A DNA stretch of 64,000 bases from Litorimonas sp051251645 (lineage in GTDB: Bacteria; Pseudomonadota; Alphaproteobacteria; Caulobacterales; Maricaulaceae). Positions within the stretch are counted from its first letter, which is position 1. Every line of letters starts with the position of its first letter. The DNA is taken from the NCBI GenBank assembly GCA_051251645.1, contig JBPOEY010000003.1, positions 124,001-188,000 of the forward strand, read 5' to 3'. The translations under genes and the position numbers were made by a program. The notes beneath the pieces are model-generated. The model was not told where the DNA came from and did no database searches. It worked only from the letters and a program-made list of their open reading frames with translations. Shown piece by piece: positions 1-8,859 of this stretch.

Positions 1-1
1 C

Positions 2-508
2 CCGACCGTAAAAATTCCACTACCGGGCGTGTTAGAGGATGTGCGCTCATACCTCGCGCCATTTGGCGCCGACGGGCTGTTGGTTGAGCTTGAACAACAA
101 CTCAACCGCGGGGCTGAAAAAGCTGCGCCTGTGGCTCGCAATATTTTCATTGAGGCCGTTCGCGGCCTCACCATTCAAGACGCGATCAATATCGTGCGTG
201 GACCGGACACAGCGGCGACAGATTATTTGCGGGATCGGACGACAGATAGTCTAACCGCGTTGTTTGCCCCGATTATGCAGGACGCGTTGGCCGATACTGG
301 CGCGCTGCGTCTAGTCGATGATGTCGAGCGTCAAGTGCCGCTCGGCTTGCTCGGTGGATCTGGCGTTGATTTGAAATCTGACCTTATCGGACACGGTGTC
401 GATTATGGTCTTCGCGGCGTCTTCCACTTTATCGCGGAAGAAGAGAAAGCGATCCGGAGCGACCCAGCTGCCCGGACTTCTGCTATCCTAAGACGTGTTT
501 TCGGTTAA
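2..508 (+). CDS. DUF4197 family protein (5' end outside window)
   Basis: The frame is open from base 2, so the start lies to the left of the window; the GTG at 29 is only an internal codon. The visible 168 residues match the DUF4197 family, with the characteristic stretch around PDTAATDYLRDRTTDSLTALF at the family core and a preceding KIPLPG motif. Family members are usually about 230-250 residues with an N-terminal signal peptide, so roughly 70 residues including the export signal are probably missing. The family is a secreted or periplasmic alpha-helical protein of unknown function. No neighbour in the window explains its role. Confidence 0.85.
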   Translation, partial: PTVKIPLPGVLEDVRSYLAPFGADGLLVELEQQLNRGAEKAAPVARNIFIEAVRGLTIQDAINIVRGPDTAATDYLRDRTTDSLTALFAPIMQDALADTGALRLVDDVERQVPLGLLGGSGVDLKSDLIGHGVDYGLRGVFHFIAEEEKAIRSDPAARTSAILRRVFG

Positions 509-538
509 ATTTTCAACGCTAGAGACGAAATGTTAGAG

Positions 539-554
539 TTAATGAAAAATTAAC
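539..554. promoter_or_regulatory. CtrA-type box TTAA-N7-TTAAC
   Basis: TTAA at 539-542, seven bases, then TTAAC at 550-554: an exact match to the binding consensus of the alphaproteobacterial cell-cycle regulator CtrA. It sits about 110 bp upstream of the small basic protein at 662 and downstream of the DUF4197 stop, where a promoter would be. The match is seen; binding is inferred. Confidence 0.5.
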
Positions 555-661
555 TTTCACTATCTGACTTATTATGATGCGATAGGGTGTAAGCCCTGCG
601 GTCTGTTGCAAGACAATCTCAGGGGGTTTGCTGTGGGGGCAAATCAGTGGGGAAGTCTATT

Positions 662-982
662 ATGGCCAAGAGAGTGTTTTTTAAACGGCGATTTCAGTCG
701 CACACTACCGGGTCATTGAAGCGTTTAATCGCAACCTCTGACGCGCCCGATACGTGCGCGACCAACTCTTTCGTAGCCAGCGCCTTACGCGCGGCCAAAG
801 GGACGCAAGTGTCGCACCGCCGTATAATTTTGACAGATGTCGCGAGCGTCTTGTCGTGTAGTGCTGATGAGCTCGGCTTTTTGTTTAATGACCCTGCAAT
901 GGCTGCAAATGATTGGGACCCGGTGGAGATGCCTGATTACCGGGCAAGCTTGCTAAAGGGCCGCCGGACCTACGTGCGATAA
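662..982 (+). CDS. small basic hypothetical protein
   Basis: Predicted 106 residues, rich in Arg/Lys in the first third (VFFKRRF) and ending GRRTYVR. I do not recognise a family. An alternative GTG start at 647 would add five residues, but the ATG at 662 has a good Shine-Dalgarno (GGGGAAG) about six bases upstream. No signal peptide or membrane segment is visible. It stands alone between DUF4197 and creD, behind an exact CtrA-type box, so a role tied to the cell cycle is possible but unproven. Codon choice resembles the neighbours, which supports a real gene. Confidence 0.65.
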   Translation: MAKRVFFKRRFQSHTTGSLKRLIATSDAPDTCATNSFVASALRAAKGTQVSHRRIILTDVASVLSCSADELGFLFNDPAMAANDWDPVEMPDYRASLLKGRRTYVR

Positions 983-1089
983 CAGCCTCGATTAAGTCGC
1001 CATGCGGTCGTAATTTTCCGTCATTCGGACATTTTTCTGCCACGGGCTCTGTTCATACGCGACTCAACTTATTTTTCTAAGAGGTCCCC

Positions 1090-2526
1090 ATGACAGATCC
1101 ATCGACGCGCCCCTCAACGATATCCAAACAACCCGGCGGAACGAGCCGTTCGCTGGGTATAAAGCTGATGGTCATCCTTGCGCTTGTCCCCCTCATGGCT
1201 GTCCCGGTCATGTTTATTTCGGTCATTAGCTTTGAGCGTTCCTCGCGCGCCGATGATGTGACGCGAGAGGTCAGCCAAACTTATGGAGGCGCGCAACGAC
1301 TGCTTGGGCCTGTTCTCGTCGTGCCTTACCGTGAGACCTTAGTGAATGGCGGTGTCCGAGAAGGTGACTATATTGTCTCAGCAGTCAGTGGTGACGCCGT
1401 TTTTGATAGCGTTACGGTCGAAGAAAAAAGCCGGTCGCTTTACAAGGTCCCGGTCTATTCGGCGAAAGGGCGCCTGAGCGCGACGCTGCCATCTTTATCC
1501 GCATTGCCTGAACAATCGGGAATGGTCTTTGATCTAGATAATGCGAAAATTATTGTTGGGCTCGCCGATGTCACCGGGCTTCAATCTGATGTCACTTTGG
1601 ACGTTGGCACGAAGACGCTGACATTCGAGCCTTATTCTTCGCGATCTGATTTCAGCATCCCAAACGTTGATTATGCCATTGAACGCGCCGTGGACCCGAC
1701 GCGCTCGCTACCGCAACTCGGAGTCAGCTATGATCGACTGGATGTTGGCGGGATGACTTTACTCTCCGTTCCAGCGAGCAACCTTCTCGGATCGGGTCCG
1801 ACAGAGGTCGAAGCGCGCATGGCCTTCACAGGCGCCAATCGACTGTCCGTTTTACCCTACGCCAAGAGCACGCAATTGCGGGTGAGTTCTGACTGGCCGC
1901 ATCCCGGGTTTGCGGGCCGTTTTCCGCCGGGAGAGCGTGAGATTATAGATGAGGGCTTTTCTGCCAACTGGTCTGTGCCTTATCTGCGGCGCGGTATGGC
2001 AGCCGAGGGGCGTGCGATGGATATGAGAGGTCTTATTCGTGGTGATATCGGCCAAATGGAAGTCAATTTTGTCAGCCCGCTTAACCCCTATCAAACGGTC
2101 AATCGCGCGCTGAAATATGCGGTGCTCTTTATCGGTCTCGTATTTCTGGCTTATTTCCTCATGGAAACCTTACTGGGTGTGCGGGTGCATCCGGCGCAAT
2201 ATCTTTTAATTGGGATTGCGCAGGCGGTCTTTTACTTGCTGCTGCTTGCGTTTGCAGAACATATTGGCTTCACGCCGGCTTTCATCCTCAGTGCAGTCGC
2301 AACTGTGGCCCTGACGGCGGGCTATGCGGGGGCTGTGTTCGGACGTGATTTGATCTGGAAATCAGCCCTCGTGTTCGGCGCTGTCTATGCCTTGCTCTTC
2401 GTGCTCATGCGGATTCAGGACTTTGCGCTCATGGTTGGCGCGCTGATTAGTTTCATTGCGATTGCGGCGACGCTCTACCTAACGCGCAATATGGACTGGT
2501 ATGGCGACAAATTGACTGACCAATAA
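1090..2526 (+). CDS. creD: CreD-family inner membrane protein
   Basis: 478 residues, the usual CreD length (about 450). One N-terminal membrane helix (about residues 24-48) leads into a large periplasmic domain containing the family hallmark YGGAQRLLGPVLVVPY, and five or so helices fill the C-terminus (about 340-470). CreD is an envelope-integrity protein; in enterobacteria it is controlled by CreBC, and its loss changes colicin tolerance. No creBC genes are adjacent here. The start has AGAGG a few bases upstream of the ATG. The following sdhB is on the same strand 81 bp on, but functionally unrelated. Confidence 0.9.
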   Translation: MTDPSTRPSTISKQPGGTSRSLGIKLMVILALVPLMAVPVMFISVISFERSSRADDVTREVSQTYGGAQRLLGPVLVVPYRETLVNGGVREGDYIVSAVSGDAVFDSVTVEEKSRSLYKVPVYSAKGRLSATLPSLSALPEQSGMVFDLDNAKIIVGLADVTGLQSDVTLDVGTKTLTFEPYSSRSDFSIPNVDYAIERAVDPTRSLPQLGVSYDRLDVGGMTLLSVPASNLLGSGPTEVEARMAFTGANRLSVLPYAKSTQLRVSSDWPHPGFAGRFPPGEREIIDEGFSANWSVPYLRRGMAAEGRAMDMRGLIRGDIGQMEVNFVSPLNPYQTVNRALKYAVLFIGLVFLAYFLMETLLGVRVHPAQYLLIGIAQAVFYLLLLAFAEHIGFTPAFILSAVATVALTAGYAGAVFGRDLIWKSALVFGAVYALLFVLMRIQDFALMVGALISFIAIAATLYLTRNMDWYGDKLTDQ

Positions 2527-2565
2527 GACGGGAACAGACTGACTAAGCCCTTCGTTTCTTTGAAA

Positions 2566-2587
2566 GACCCCGCTATAAGGCGGGGTC
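2566..2587 (+). terminator. stem-loop between creD and sdhB
   Basis: GACCCCGC, loop TATAAG, GCGGGGTC: a perfect 8-bp stem 40 bases after the creD stop. No T-run follows, so it is either a weak or Rho-assisted terminator of creD or a structured leader of sdhB, whose Shine-Dalgarno (AAGGAAG) lies just downstream. Confidence 0.4.
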
Positions 2588-2607
2588 GTTAGGGAAAAGG
2601 AAGTCAC

Positions 2608-3390
2608 ATGGTTCAGCTTGCGCTGCCCAAAAATTCACGAATTGGTAAAGGGAAGGTCTTCAAGGCTGACGCTTCCGCTGCAAACGTTCGCACATTTAAA
2701 ATCTATCGATTCGATCCGAGCAATGGCGAAAAGCCAAGCTGGGATAGCTATCAGATTGATTTGGACGATTGCGGCCCGATGGTTCTCGACGCCCTGTTCA
2801 AGATTAAGAACGAAATTGACCCGACGCTGGCGTTCCGCCGCTCATGTCGCGAAGGGGTCTGTGGATCTTGCGCGATGAATATTGGTGGGAACAACACGCT
2901 CGCTTGTACACGCGCGATCGAAGATGTTGCGGGCGGCGATACAGTCATGATTAGCCCGCTACCGCACTTGCCGGTTGTGCGTGACCTTGTGCCCGACCTC
3001 TCTAATTTTTACGAGCAATATGCGTCGATTGAACCGTGGCTGCACACGACAGAAGCCGAGCCCAAAGAAGAATTCAAACAGAGCCCGGATGACCGGGAAA
3101 AGCTGGATGGCTATTACGAGTGTATTCTCTGTGCATCCTGCTCAACGTCTTGCCCCTCCTATTGGTGGAATGGCGATCGTTACCTCGGTCCCGCAGCGCT
3201 ATTGCAGGCCTATCGTTGGCTGGTTGATAGCCGCGATGATGCGACAACGGCGCGCTTGGATGAGTTGGAGGATCCTTTCAAACTCTATCGCTGTCACACG
3301 ATTATGAATTGCGCGAACGTGTGTCCAAAGGGGTTGAACCCGGCCAAAGCGATTGCGGAAATTAAGAAAATGATGGTCGAGCGGGCTTAG
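2608..3390 (+). CDS. sdhB: succinate dehydrogenase iron-sulfur subunit
   Basis: 260 residues, normal for SdhB. The N-terminal ferredoxin domain carries the [2Fe-2S] ligands in CREGVCGSCAMN and a later Cys (NTLAC). The C-terminal domain has CILCASCSTSCP and CHTIMNCANVCPKG, which hold the [4Fe-4S] and [3Fe-4S] clusters. It passes electrons from SdhA to the membrane quinone site in complex II. A good ribosome site (AAGGAAG) precedes the ATG at 2608. Unusually, sdhC, sdhD and sdhA are not upstream: creD is, and the next gene is convergent. The rest of the complex must be encoded elsewhere in the genome. Confidence 0.97.
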   Translation: MVQLALPKNSRIGKGKVFKADASAANVRTFKIYRFDPSNGEKPSWDSYQIDLDDCGPMVLDALFKIKNEIDPTLAFRRSCREGVCGSCAMNIGGNNTLACTRAIEDVAGGDTVMISPLPHLPVVRDLVPDLSNFYEQYASIEPWLHTTEAEPKEEFKQSPDDREKLDGYYECILCASCSTSCPSYWWNGDRYLGPAALLQAYRWLVDSRDDATTARLDELEDPFKLYRCHTIMNCANVCPKGLNPAKAIAEIKKMMVERA

Positions 3391-3418
3391 CTCTTAATCA
3401 CGAAACGCGGTCGCCTGA

Positions 3419-4789
3419 TTAGGCGGCTTGCGTGAGCTCGCTCTCATTTGAAGCGAGCGGCAGCGTTAGGGTGAAGTAGAAGGTGGTTCCTTCGCCCAAG
3501 ACGCTTTGCAGTTCGAGCGTGCTTCCCATCATGTCGGTGAGTTCCCGGCAGATAGAGAGGCCGAGACCCGTGCCCTTCGTCGTCGACGTTTTAGCCGAAT
3601 CGGTTTGTTTAAACCGCTCAAAGACAGCCATTTGATCTTCTATGGGAATGCCGACACCGGAGTCCTGCACATAAAATTGGACGGCGGCGGTTTCCGCATT
3701 GATCCCCGCGAGCCTGGCGCCAATTCGTACCCCACCCGCTTGCGTAAATTTAAGCGCGTTACCGACCAAATTGCTGATGACCTGACGAAGGTGAGAGTTA
3801 TCGCCGATCAGGGTAGTCGGGATATTGGAATCAATATCTGTCCCCATCCAAAGTCCCTTTTGCGACGCTTTGACCGCGAACAAGTCACACACGTCTTGAA
3901 GGAGCGTTGCGGGGGCAAAGGGTTCCGCTTTCGTCCGGACGGTTCCGTCTTCGAGGCGCGCCATGTCGAGCACTTCGTCAATGATTTCCATCAAATTATT
4001 GGCGCTTACAGTGATCAGTTGTGCGTATCGACCTTGAGGATCTGGAAGCTCAGAGCGCGCCAACATGTCGGAAAGACCTATGATGCCGTGCAGGGGTGTG
4101 CGGATTTCATGGCTCATCGTTGCAAGGAAGTTAGTGCGAGCTTGTTCTGCCGACCGAGCCCGGACCAGCGCGCTTTCGAGTTCAGTGAGATTGCGGAAGA
4201 CAATATTGGCGACAGCGGTGCAAATCACCCCAACCATAAGCGTCGCAATGGCGGCTTGAACTGTACGTTGCCATGCCAAAATAGCGTCCACCCCCGTCGG
4301 GTTACTGGCGGCAGTAATGTTATATAAGATACCGATCAGAATGAGGCTGGCAATAATGTATAAAGCTGACACAAGCCGCGTTCCGGTAAAGGCGATCAAC
4401 GCGGCAGTGGCAGATATTGCAGGCACGAGCGCTGTATTAATTCCGTAGGCGGGTTCCCCGGGAACTGTCTGAACGGCGCCAGCAAACCCAATGCTGATGA
4501 TCGCGAGCGCGGCAAAGATCGAGCCAAAGAAGGTTGGGGATTTCGTGTATCGCACGGCCACAGTCATAGCCAAAAAGACGAGACAACTGACGGAGGCGAT
4601 CATATGTTGCGCCGTCCAACCGCCATAGACCAGGCTCATTGAAATCATATTCAAGAGTTGCACACAAAGCCCGATCAGACCCGTCGCATAAACAATACGC
4701 GCACGAATACGGGATGCCGATCCAGAGGATAGGTCAATTCTTAGGAAGCGTTCCAAACGCAGGCCAACGGCTTTGATCATCTTGATCAT
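3419..4789 (-). CDS. membrane sensor histidine kinase (paralogue 1)
   Basis: 456 residues. About five or six membrane helices occupy residues 33-200, a short coiled region follows, then HisKA with the phospho-acceptor His227 in ATMSHEIRTPLHG. The HATPase domain has the N box (LVGNALKFT), G1 box (DSGVGIP) and GTGLGLSIC. There is no receiver or HPt domain and no response regulator nearby, so it is an orphan kinase. It is a clear paralogue of the next gene (4874-6268): both start with ERFLRI, share the RARxVYxT entry to helix 1 and the RYTKS loop. Signal and partner are unknown; no periplasmic sensor domain is apparent, suggesting membrane or cytoplasmic sensing. Confidence 0.9.
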   Translation of the reverse strand: MIKMIKAVGLRLERFLRIDLSSGSASRIRARIVYATGLIGLCVQLLNMISMSLVYGGWTAQHMIASVSCLVFLAMTVAVRYTKSPTFFGSIFAALAIISIGFAGAVQTVPGEPAYGINTALVPAISATAALIAFTGTRLVSALYIIASLILIGILYNITAASNPTGVDAILAWQRTVQAAIATLMVGVICTAVANIVFRNLTELESALVRARSAEQARTNFLATMSHEIRTPLHGIIGLSDMLARSELPDPQGRYAQLITVSANNLMEIIDEVLDMARLEDGTVRTKAEPFAPATLLQDVCDLFAVKASQKGLWMGTDIDSNIPTTLIGDNSHLRQVISNLVGNALKFTQAGGVRIGARLAGINAETAAVQFYVQDSGVGIPIEDQMAVFERFKQTDSAKTSTTKGTGLGLSICRELTDMMGSTLELQSVLGEGTTFYFTLTLPLASNESELTQAA

Positions 4790-4873
4790 GGCAGGCCATA
4801 TAACGCTAAAAACTTTCCCGAAGCTAAAGAGCGTTTAGTTTTATATCTTTATCGCCGTAGGCCTTGTCGCGAT

Positions 4874-6268
4874 TTAGGCCGCGACGGTCGTAACTACGTT
4901 CTCCGCGAGCGGGAGTGTCAGGGTGAACGAAAACGTGCTGCCGGTTCCAAGCGTGCTTTGAACATTAAGCGTGCCGTCCATGGCTGTGACTAAGTCGTCA
5001 CAGATGGCGAGACCAAGGCCTGTCCCGTCTTTTTTAGTCGTTTGCGCAGAGGCGCTTTGGCTAAACCGTTCAAAGACATGCTGTAACGCCTCCTCTTCAA
5101 TGCCAACGCCTGTATCTTGCACAAAGAATTGAACCACAACGCCGTCGCTCGCCTCATCCAAACGGCGAGCGCCGAGCCGCACACCGCCTTTGTGCGTAAA
5201 CTTAATCGCATTACCGACGAGATTATTCATGACTTGCCTCAGGTGCGGTGCGTCACCGCACAGCGTTTCTGGGAGACTTTCGAGCCCATATGTCCCGATC
5301 CAAAGCCCCTTTTGCTCCGCCAAAGCGGTAAATAGATCGCAGGTTTGTTGCAGAATTTCGGCGGGATTGAAGGGATTGTTGCGGACAGAAATTTCTACTT
5401 TTTCTAAGTCGCCAAGATGGTCAGACCGGGCGCGGCCCAGCGACTCGTTGACAATTTCCAACAGGTTGGCTGCGCTAAGGCTAATAATGTTCAGATACGT
5501 ATTCGTCGTTTCAGCGTGCTTATGTTTCGAAAGTAGATCGGAAACAGAAATAATACCATTCAGGGGCGTGCGGATTTCGTGACTCATGGTTGTGAGCAAT
5601 TCCTTGCGGGCGTCTTCGGCTCGATTGGCGCGGCTAAGTGCGGTTTCGAGGTTGTTGAGGGCGGAGAAGGCCAGTCGGGACAGAGCCAGACTGATGAGGC
5701 ACAAGGCAAGCACGAAAATGCCTATTTGAACCGCTCTAACCTTGCCGATGATCTGAAGCTGTGGATCGGTTGCGGCGTTCGCGGACAGTTGTAACAGAAA
5801 AACGATCAAAATTGCGGTTGCGATCATATATAAAACTGTTGTGACCCGGGTGCCAAGAATTGTCACAAGCACGGCCCCGAAACAAAGGGCTGGAAGGATT
5901 GGGGCGTGAATACCGCCGCCGAACTCGAATGAAGCGAGGGCTTCCGGACTTCTAGTCGCGGCCAGAAAAATAATCCCAACAACCATAATGCCAAAAAACA
6001 AGCCAAAAACCGTTTTTGATTTAGTGTAGCGAAGTAAGAGCATCGCCCCAATGAACACAAAACAACTCAAAAGAACGAGCGGTCGTTTGAAGGGGACGTG
6101 ATTCTGAAAAACCATCAGACTGGTGAGACTTAATGATTGAAGCGCGATGTAGCCCAAAGACGTGTAGTAAACGACCCGCGCGCGTAGCCGATCTTCCTCA
6201 CTCAGATTATCTCCGATACGTAAGAAACGCTCTAACGCTAAGATAGGCTTTGAAGATGCCAGATTCAT
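4874..6268 (-). CDS. membrane sensor histidine kinase (paralogue 2)
   Basis: 464 residues with the same plan as its neighbour: N-terminal ERFLRI, hydrophobic helices over about residues 33-200, HisKA with His230 in TTMSHEIRTPLNG, and HATPase with LVGNAIKFT, DTGVGI and GTGLGLAIC. No receiver domain is attached. It lies 34 bp downstream of the acyltransferase gene and 84 bp upstream of paralogue 1 on the same strand, so the three may be co-transcribed. The pair looks like a local duplication. A shared sensory input with different partners, or heterodimer formation, are possibilities I cannot decide from sequence. Confidence 0.9.
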   Translation of the reverse strand: MNLASSKPILALERFLRIGDNLSEEDRLRARVVYYTSLGYIALQSLSLTSLMVFQNHVPFKRPLVLLSCFVFIGAMLLLRYTKSKTVFGLFFGIMVVGIIFLAATRSPEALASFEFGGGIHAPILPALCFGAVLVTILGTRVTTVLYMIATAILIVFLLQLSANAATDPQLQIIGKVRAVQIGIFVLALCLISLALSRLAFSALNNLETALSRANRAEDARKELLTTMSHEIRTPLNGIISVSDLLSKHKHAETTNTYLNIISLSAANLLEIVNESLGRARSDHLGDLEKVEISVRNNPFNPAEILQQTCDLFTALAEQKGLWIGTYGLESLPETLCGDAPHLRQVMNNLVGNAIKFTHKGGVRLGARRLDEASDGVVVQFFVQDTGVGIEEEALQHVFERFSQSASAQTTKKDGTGLGLAICDDLVTAMDGTLNVQSTLGTGSTFSFTLTLPLAENVVTTVAA

Positions 6269-6302
6269 GAATCAGGCCTATGCAAAAAGTGTTAAGAGGC
6301 CT

Positions 6303-7169
6303 TTACAAATTGAGGACGGTAGTCCGAAGTTTTGCCGTGGATTCATCGGCATTATCGGGCAAAGTATCAGGTGCGATAACCTCGCCAAATGTTAGGCGAA
6401 ACACACGGTGCTTTTTGTTCAGCATCTCGCGAAATAAAGTTATGTCGCGTAGCTCTGCGTTCAGCCGACTGAAACAATAATACACGGCGGAATTTCGGGC
6501 CTGAATGCGCAGCGGAATAATGGGCACCCTATATTTTCTTGCGACCGTCGCAGCGGATGTTTCCCATGGCTGATCAATCAATCCGCGCCAGCTCATTCGT
6601 GCCAGTCGACCGGACGGGAAAATGACAATACATTTCTCATCCTGAATGGCCTGACGCATTTTCAAAAGCGTCTCGCGGGTTTTGGCAAGGCTTCGTTTCT
6701 CTATCACCCATTCAACGGGAATAATGATGTCGTCGCCATTGGGAATGACACGGAGCGCATCGGCATTGGCGAGGAACACATGGTCACGCCGGCGGTCACG
6801 AATGGTTTGAAATACGGCAAGCCCATCGGCCAATCCGGTGGGATGGTTAGCAATGATGATGCAAGGGCCCGCGCGTGGGATATTCTGTAAACCTTCGACC
6901 GCGGTCCGCGGGGAGATATGACGCGCGACCGTACGAAACGCGTCGTGTCCGCTCATCGGGCGGACAGCATCCGCTAGAAACACCGCTGCATCATAGGCCA
7001 AGAGGCGATAAAGCAAGGGGCGAATTGCGCGCCAGAGGCGGGGCCGACCGACAAGTTTCGGGGCACGTTCGCTTATCAATTGTTCGACGATGTGCACGGC
7101 AAGCGTCTTGGCGCGGAGGACGACCATTGGCAAGGGTTCGCCGATGTACGCGATCAAATTCGGACTCAT
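6303..7169 (-). CDS. PlsC-like lysophospholipid acyltransferase
   Basis: 288 residues. The central part has the acyltransferase block NHPTGLADG, the variant HX5D active-site motif seen in hemolysin-type and glycerolipid acyltransferases, followed by a substrate-binding block FPSGRLAR and a late VPIIPL block typical of the PlsC superfamily. It should transfer acyl chains to a lysolipid or related acceptor at the cytoplasmic membrane; which acceptor is not clear. No strong transmembrane helix is apparent, so association is probably peripheral. It is the first gene of a possible operon with the two histidine kinases. Confidence 0.82.
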   Translation of the reverse strand: MSPNLIAYIGEPLPMVVLRAKTLAVHIVEQLISERAPKLVGRPRLWRAIRPLLYRLLAYDAAVFLADAVRPMSGHDAFRTVARHISPRTAVEGLQNIPRAGPCIIIANHPTGLADGLAVFQTIRDRRRDHVFLANADALRVIPNGDDIIIPVEWVIEKRSLAKTRETLLKMRQAIQDEKCIVIFPSGRLARMSWRGLIDQPWETSAATVARKYRVPIIPLRIQARNSAVYYCFSRLNAELRDITLFREMLNKKHRVFRLTFGEVIAPDTLPDNADESTAKLRTTVLNL

Positions 7170-7256
7170 CTATCTGTGTTTATCTGCACCGGAAAATTTC
7201 ACAATGAGATGATGTGCGGCGAACGAATTGCACTTTGCTACAAGCCATCGTGGCAC

Positions 7257-7287
7257 AAAAAAAGCCGCCTCACGAAGAGGCGGCTTT
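7257..7287 (-). terminator. intrinsic terminator after the TM-helix channel gene
   Basis: On the minus strand: GCCGCCTC, loop TTCGT, GAGGCGGC, extended by A/T pairs and followed by a run of seven T. This is a textbook Rho-independent terminator, 23 bases after the stop of the channel gene at 7310. It isolates that gene from the acyltransferase-kinase set downstream. Confidence 0.92.
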
Positions 7288-7309
7288 CCAACTGCTCTAT
7301 GGCGTAGCC

Positions 7310-8539
7310 CTAGACTTTTGGCGGCGTCTTACGACGCGGCGCCGCTTTCTTTGCGACAGTTTTTGTGTCTGTTCCACCCATGTCTTTTGGCGGGAACATT
7401 TTCTGTAGCACTTCACCAGCCCAGTCACGTCCACCGATACCGAAGGCAAGGGCGCCAGCAATGGCTGTGCCGATGACAAGGGCACCAAACGCTGTCGGGA
7501 TAATGTCACCGGCCGGGTCCAGTGAAGACAGGCCAAGGAAAACAAAGATTAAGATCGCGACGTAACGGAAGAATTCCGCAATCCGTGGGCTGATCATGCC
7601 CGCCATGATACGGCTGATGAAGTTCGCCAAGAACACACCAATCATGATGAGCACGGCAGCGCGCAACAATTGACCACCAAAGGCGACAATATCGTCGAAC
7701 GTCTCGGACAAGAAGTTGATGCCGAGAATGTCGAGTGCGGCTGTTAGGCCCAAGACCGTGATGATCAAGAAAGCCAAGTTGCCTGCCACTGATGACGGCT
7801 TGAAACGAAGGCCTTCGCCATCATCAATTGCCATCAATGTGTTGACGGAGCTGTCAAAGCCCAGTGTTGGCAGGAAGCCCTTTAGGAAATTGCTGACGAA
7901 CTTACCAATGAAGATAGCCAGACCCAAGACAATCGCGGCACTGATGAGTTCCGGAATAAAGTCGAGGAAAGATTGCAACAAGCCGCTCAACGGCACGGAG
8001 ATTTCTTTAATGTCGAGAATACCCAATGCGCCGATTGCAACGGGTACGATCACAAAGATAAACACCAAAGTTCCAAGGGCCGTCGCTAACGAACCTGTAG
8101 AGCCTGCAGTGCGCGTGACGCCCATGCGGGACAACAAATTATCGACCTGCATAGCGCGAAGTGTAGTTGTCGTTGCGTTCTGAGCAATTTTTGCAATGGC
8201 GAAGCCGATACCGAAGACCAGTGCTGCACCGATAAGTTTCGGGAGGAAGGCCGCAATATTTCGGAATAAGTCATCGATAGGTTGCGCGTATTCGCCGAGA
8301 TTCAAGAACCCGAGGAAAGGCGGGATGAAAAGTAAAAGTGTCAGCCAGAAGCCAGCCTGACCAAGCGCGCTGCCCAGATTGCCACCCGTTGTTTTAGCTT
8401 TTGAGCCAAACTTTGTTTTATTAATGACAGTCGTAATAACGGCTTTGACGATGAATGCGAGGATGACGGCAATGATGGCCGTAATCGCGGCGGCGACCCA
8501 TCCTGGCATTGTCGCCATAAATTCGTTGATCTGTTCCAT
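7310..8539 (-). CDS. TM-helix repeat mechanosensitive-channel-like protein
   Basis: 409 residues from the ATG at 8539, chosen because GGAGGG lies about 12 bases upstream; an in-frame upstream ATG-containing extension to 8605 adds 22 residues without better signals. The protein is very hydrophobic with repeated conserved-TM-helix modules (for example PKLIGAALVFGIGFAIAKI, PELISAAIVLGLAIFIGKF and the third around LRAAVLIMIGVFLANFI) and ends in a basic tail (AKKAAPRRKTPPKV). Members of this family are annotated as mechanosensitive ion channels but lack a complete MscS beta domain; channel activity is therefore inferred. It probably sits in the inner membrane and responds to osmotic stress. Confidence 0.8.
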   Translation of the reverse strand: MEQINEFMATMPGWVAAAITAIIAVILAFIVKAVITTVINKTKFGSKAKTTGGNLGSALGQAGFWLTLLLFIPPFLGFLNLGEYAQPIDDLFRNIAAFLPKLIGAALVFGIGFAIAKIAQNATTTTLRAMQVDNLLSRMGVTRTAGSTGSLATALGTLVFIFVIVPVAIGALGILDIKEISVPLSGLLQSFLDFIPELISAAIVLGLAIFIGKFVSNFLKGFLPTLGFDSSVNTLMAIDDGEGLRFKPSSVAGNLAFLIITVLGLTAALDILGINFLSETFDDIVAFGGQLLRAAVLIMIGVFLANFISRIMAGMISPRIAEFFRYVAILIFVFLGLSSLDPAGDIIPTAFGALVIGTAIAGALAFGIGGRDWAGEVLQKMFPPKDMGGTDTKTVAKKAAPRRKTPPKV

Positions 8540-8727
8540 GGTATTTTGGTTCCCTCCAAATATCGGTATCTGCCACACAGTGGCTGACGATGCGGCATGA
8601 GTCACCGCTTGATGTTATTATACCTTACCGAATGTTAAACGTCGTGTGAACAAAATGGTTCCTGCGTTTTGCTCAAATTCATGAGAAGCAGTTGACGGGC
8701 CGGGATAGGTTTAGGAATAGCGCGCCT

Positions 8728-8859
8728 GTGAAGCCCCCGTCCAACAATGATCAACCCACTGACAATACGCCGTCAATTCGGCGTCCGGTCTTGTTCTATA
8801 TGACTGTCACGCTGGCGTTCGGACTGTTGGGGGCGGCGGTGCTGGCTTTACTTCTGTGA
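8728..8859 (+). CDS. small single-pass membrane protein upstream of zapE
   Basis: A 43-residue frame starting GTG at 8728. The first 20 residues are polar (MKPPSNNDQPTDNTPS), then IRRPVLF leads into one hydrophobic helix to the C-terminus (VTLAFGLLGAAVLALLL). Its TGA overlaps the GTG start of zapE by four bases (GTGA), which suggests translational coupling. AGGA about 11 bases upstream could be the ribosome site. It is not known to me; the position and a convincing membrane helix support it, but expression is unproven. Confidence 0.55.
   Translation: MKPPSNNDQPTDNTPSIRRPVLFYMTVTLAFGLLGAAVLALLL

Noticed and set aside
3506..4327. 273-codon plus-strand frame
   Set aside because: Antisense shadow of the histidine kinase gene, whose domains are unambiguous on the minus strand.
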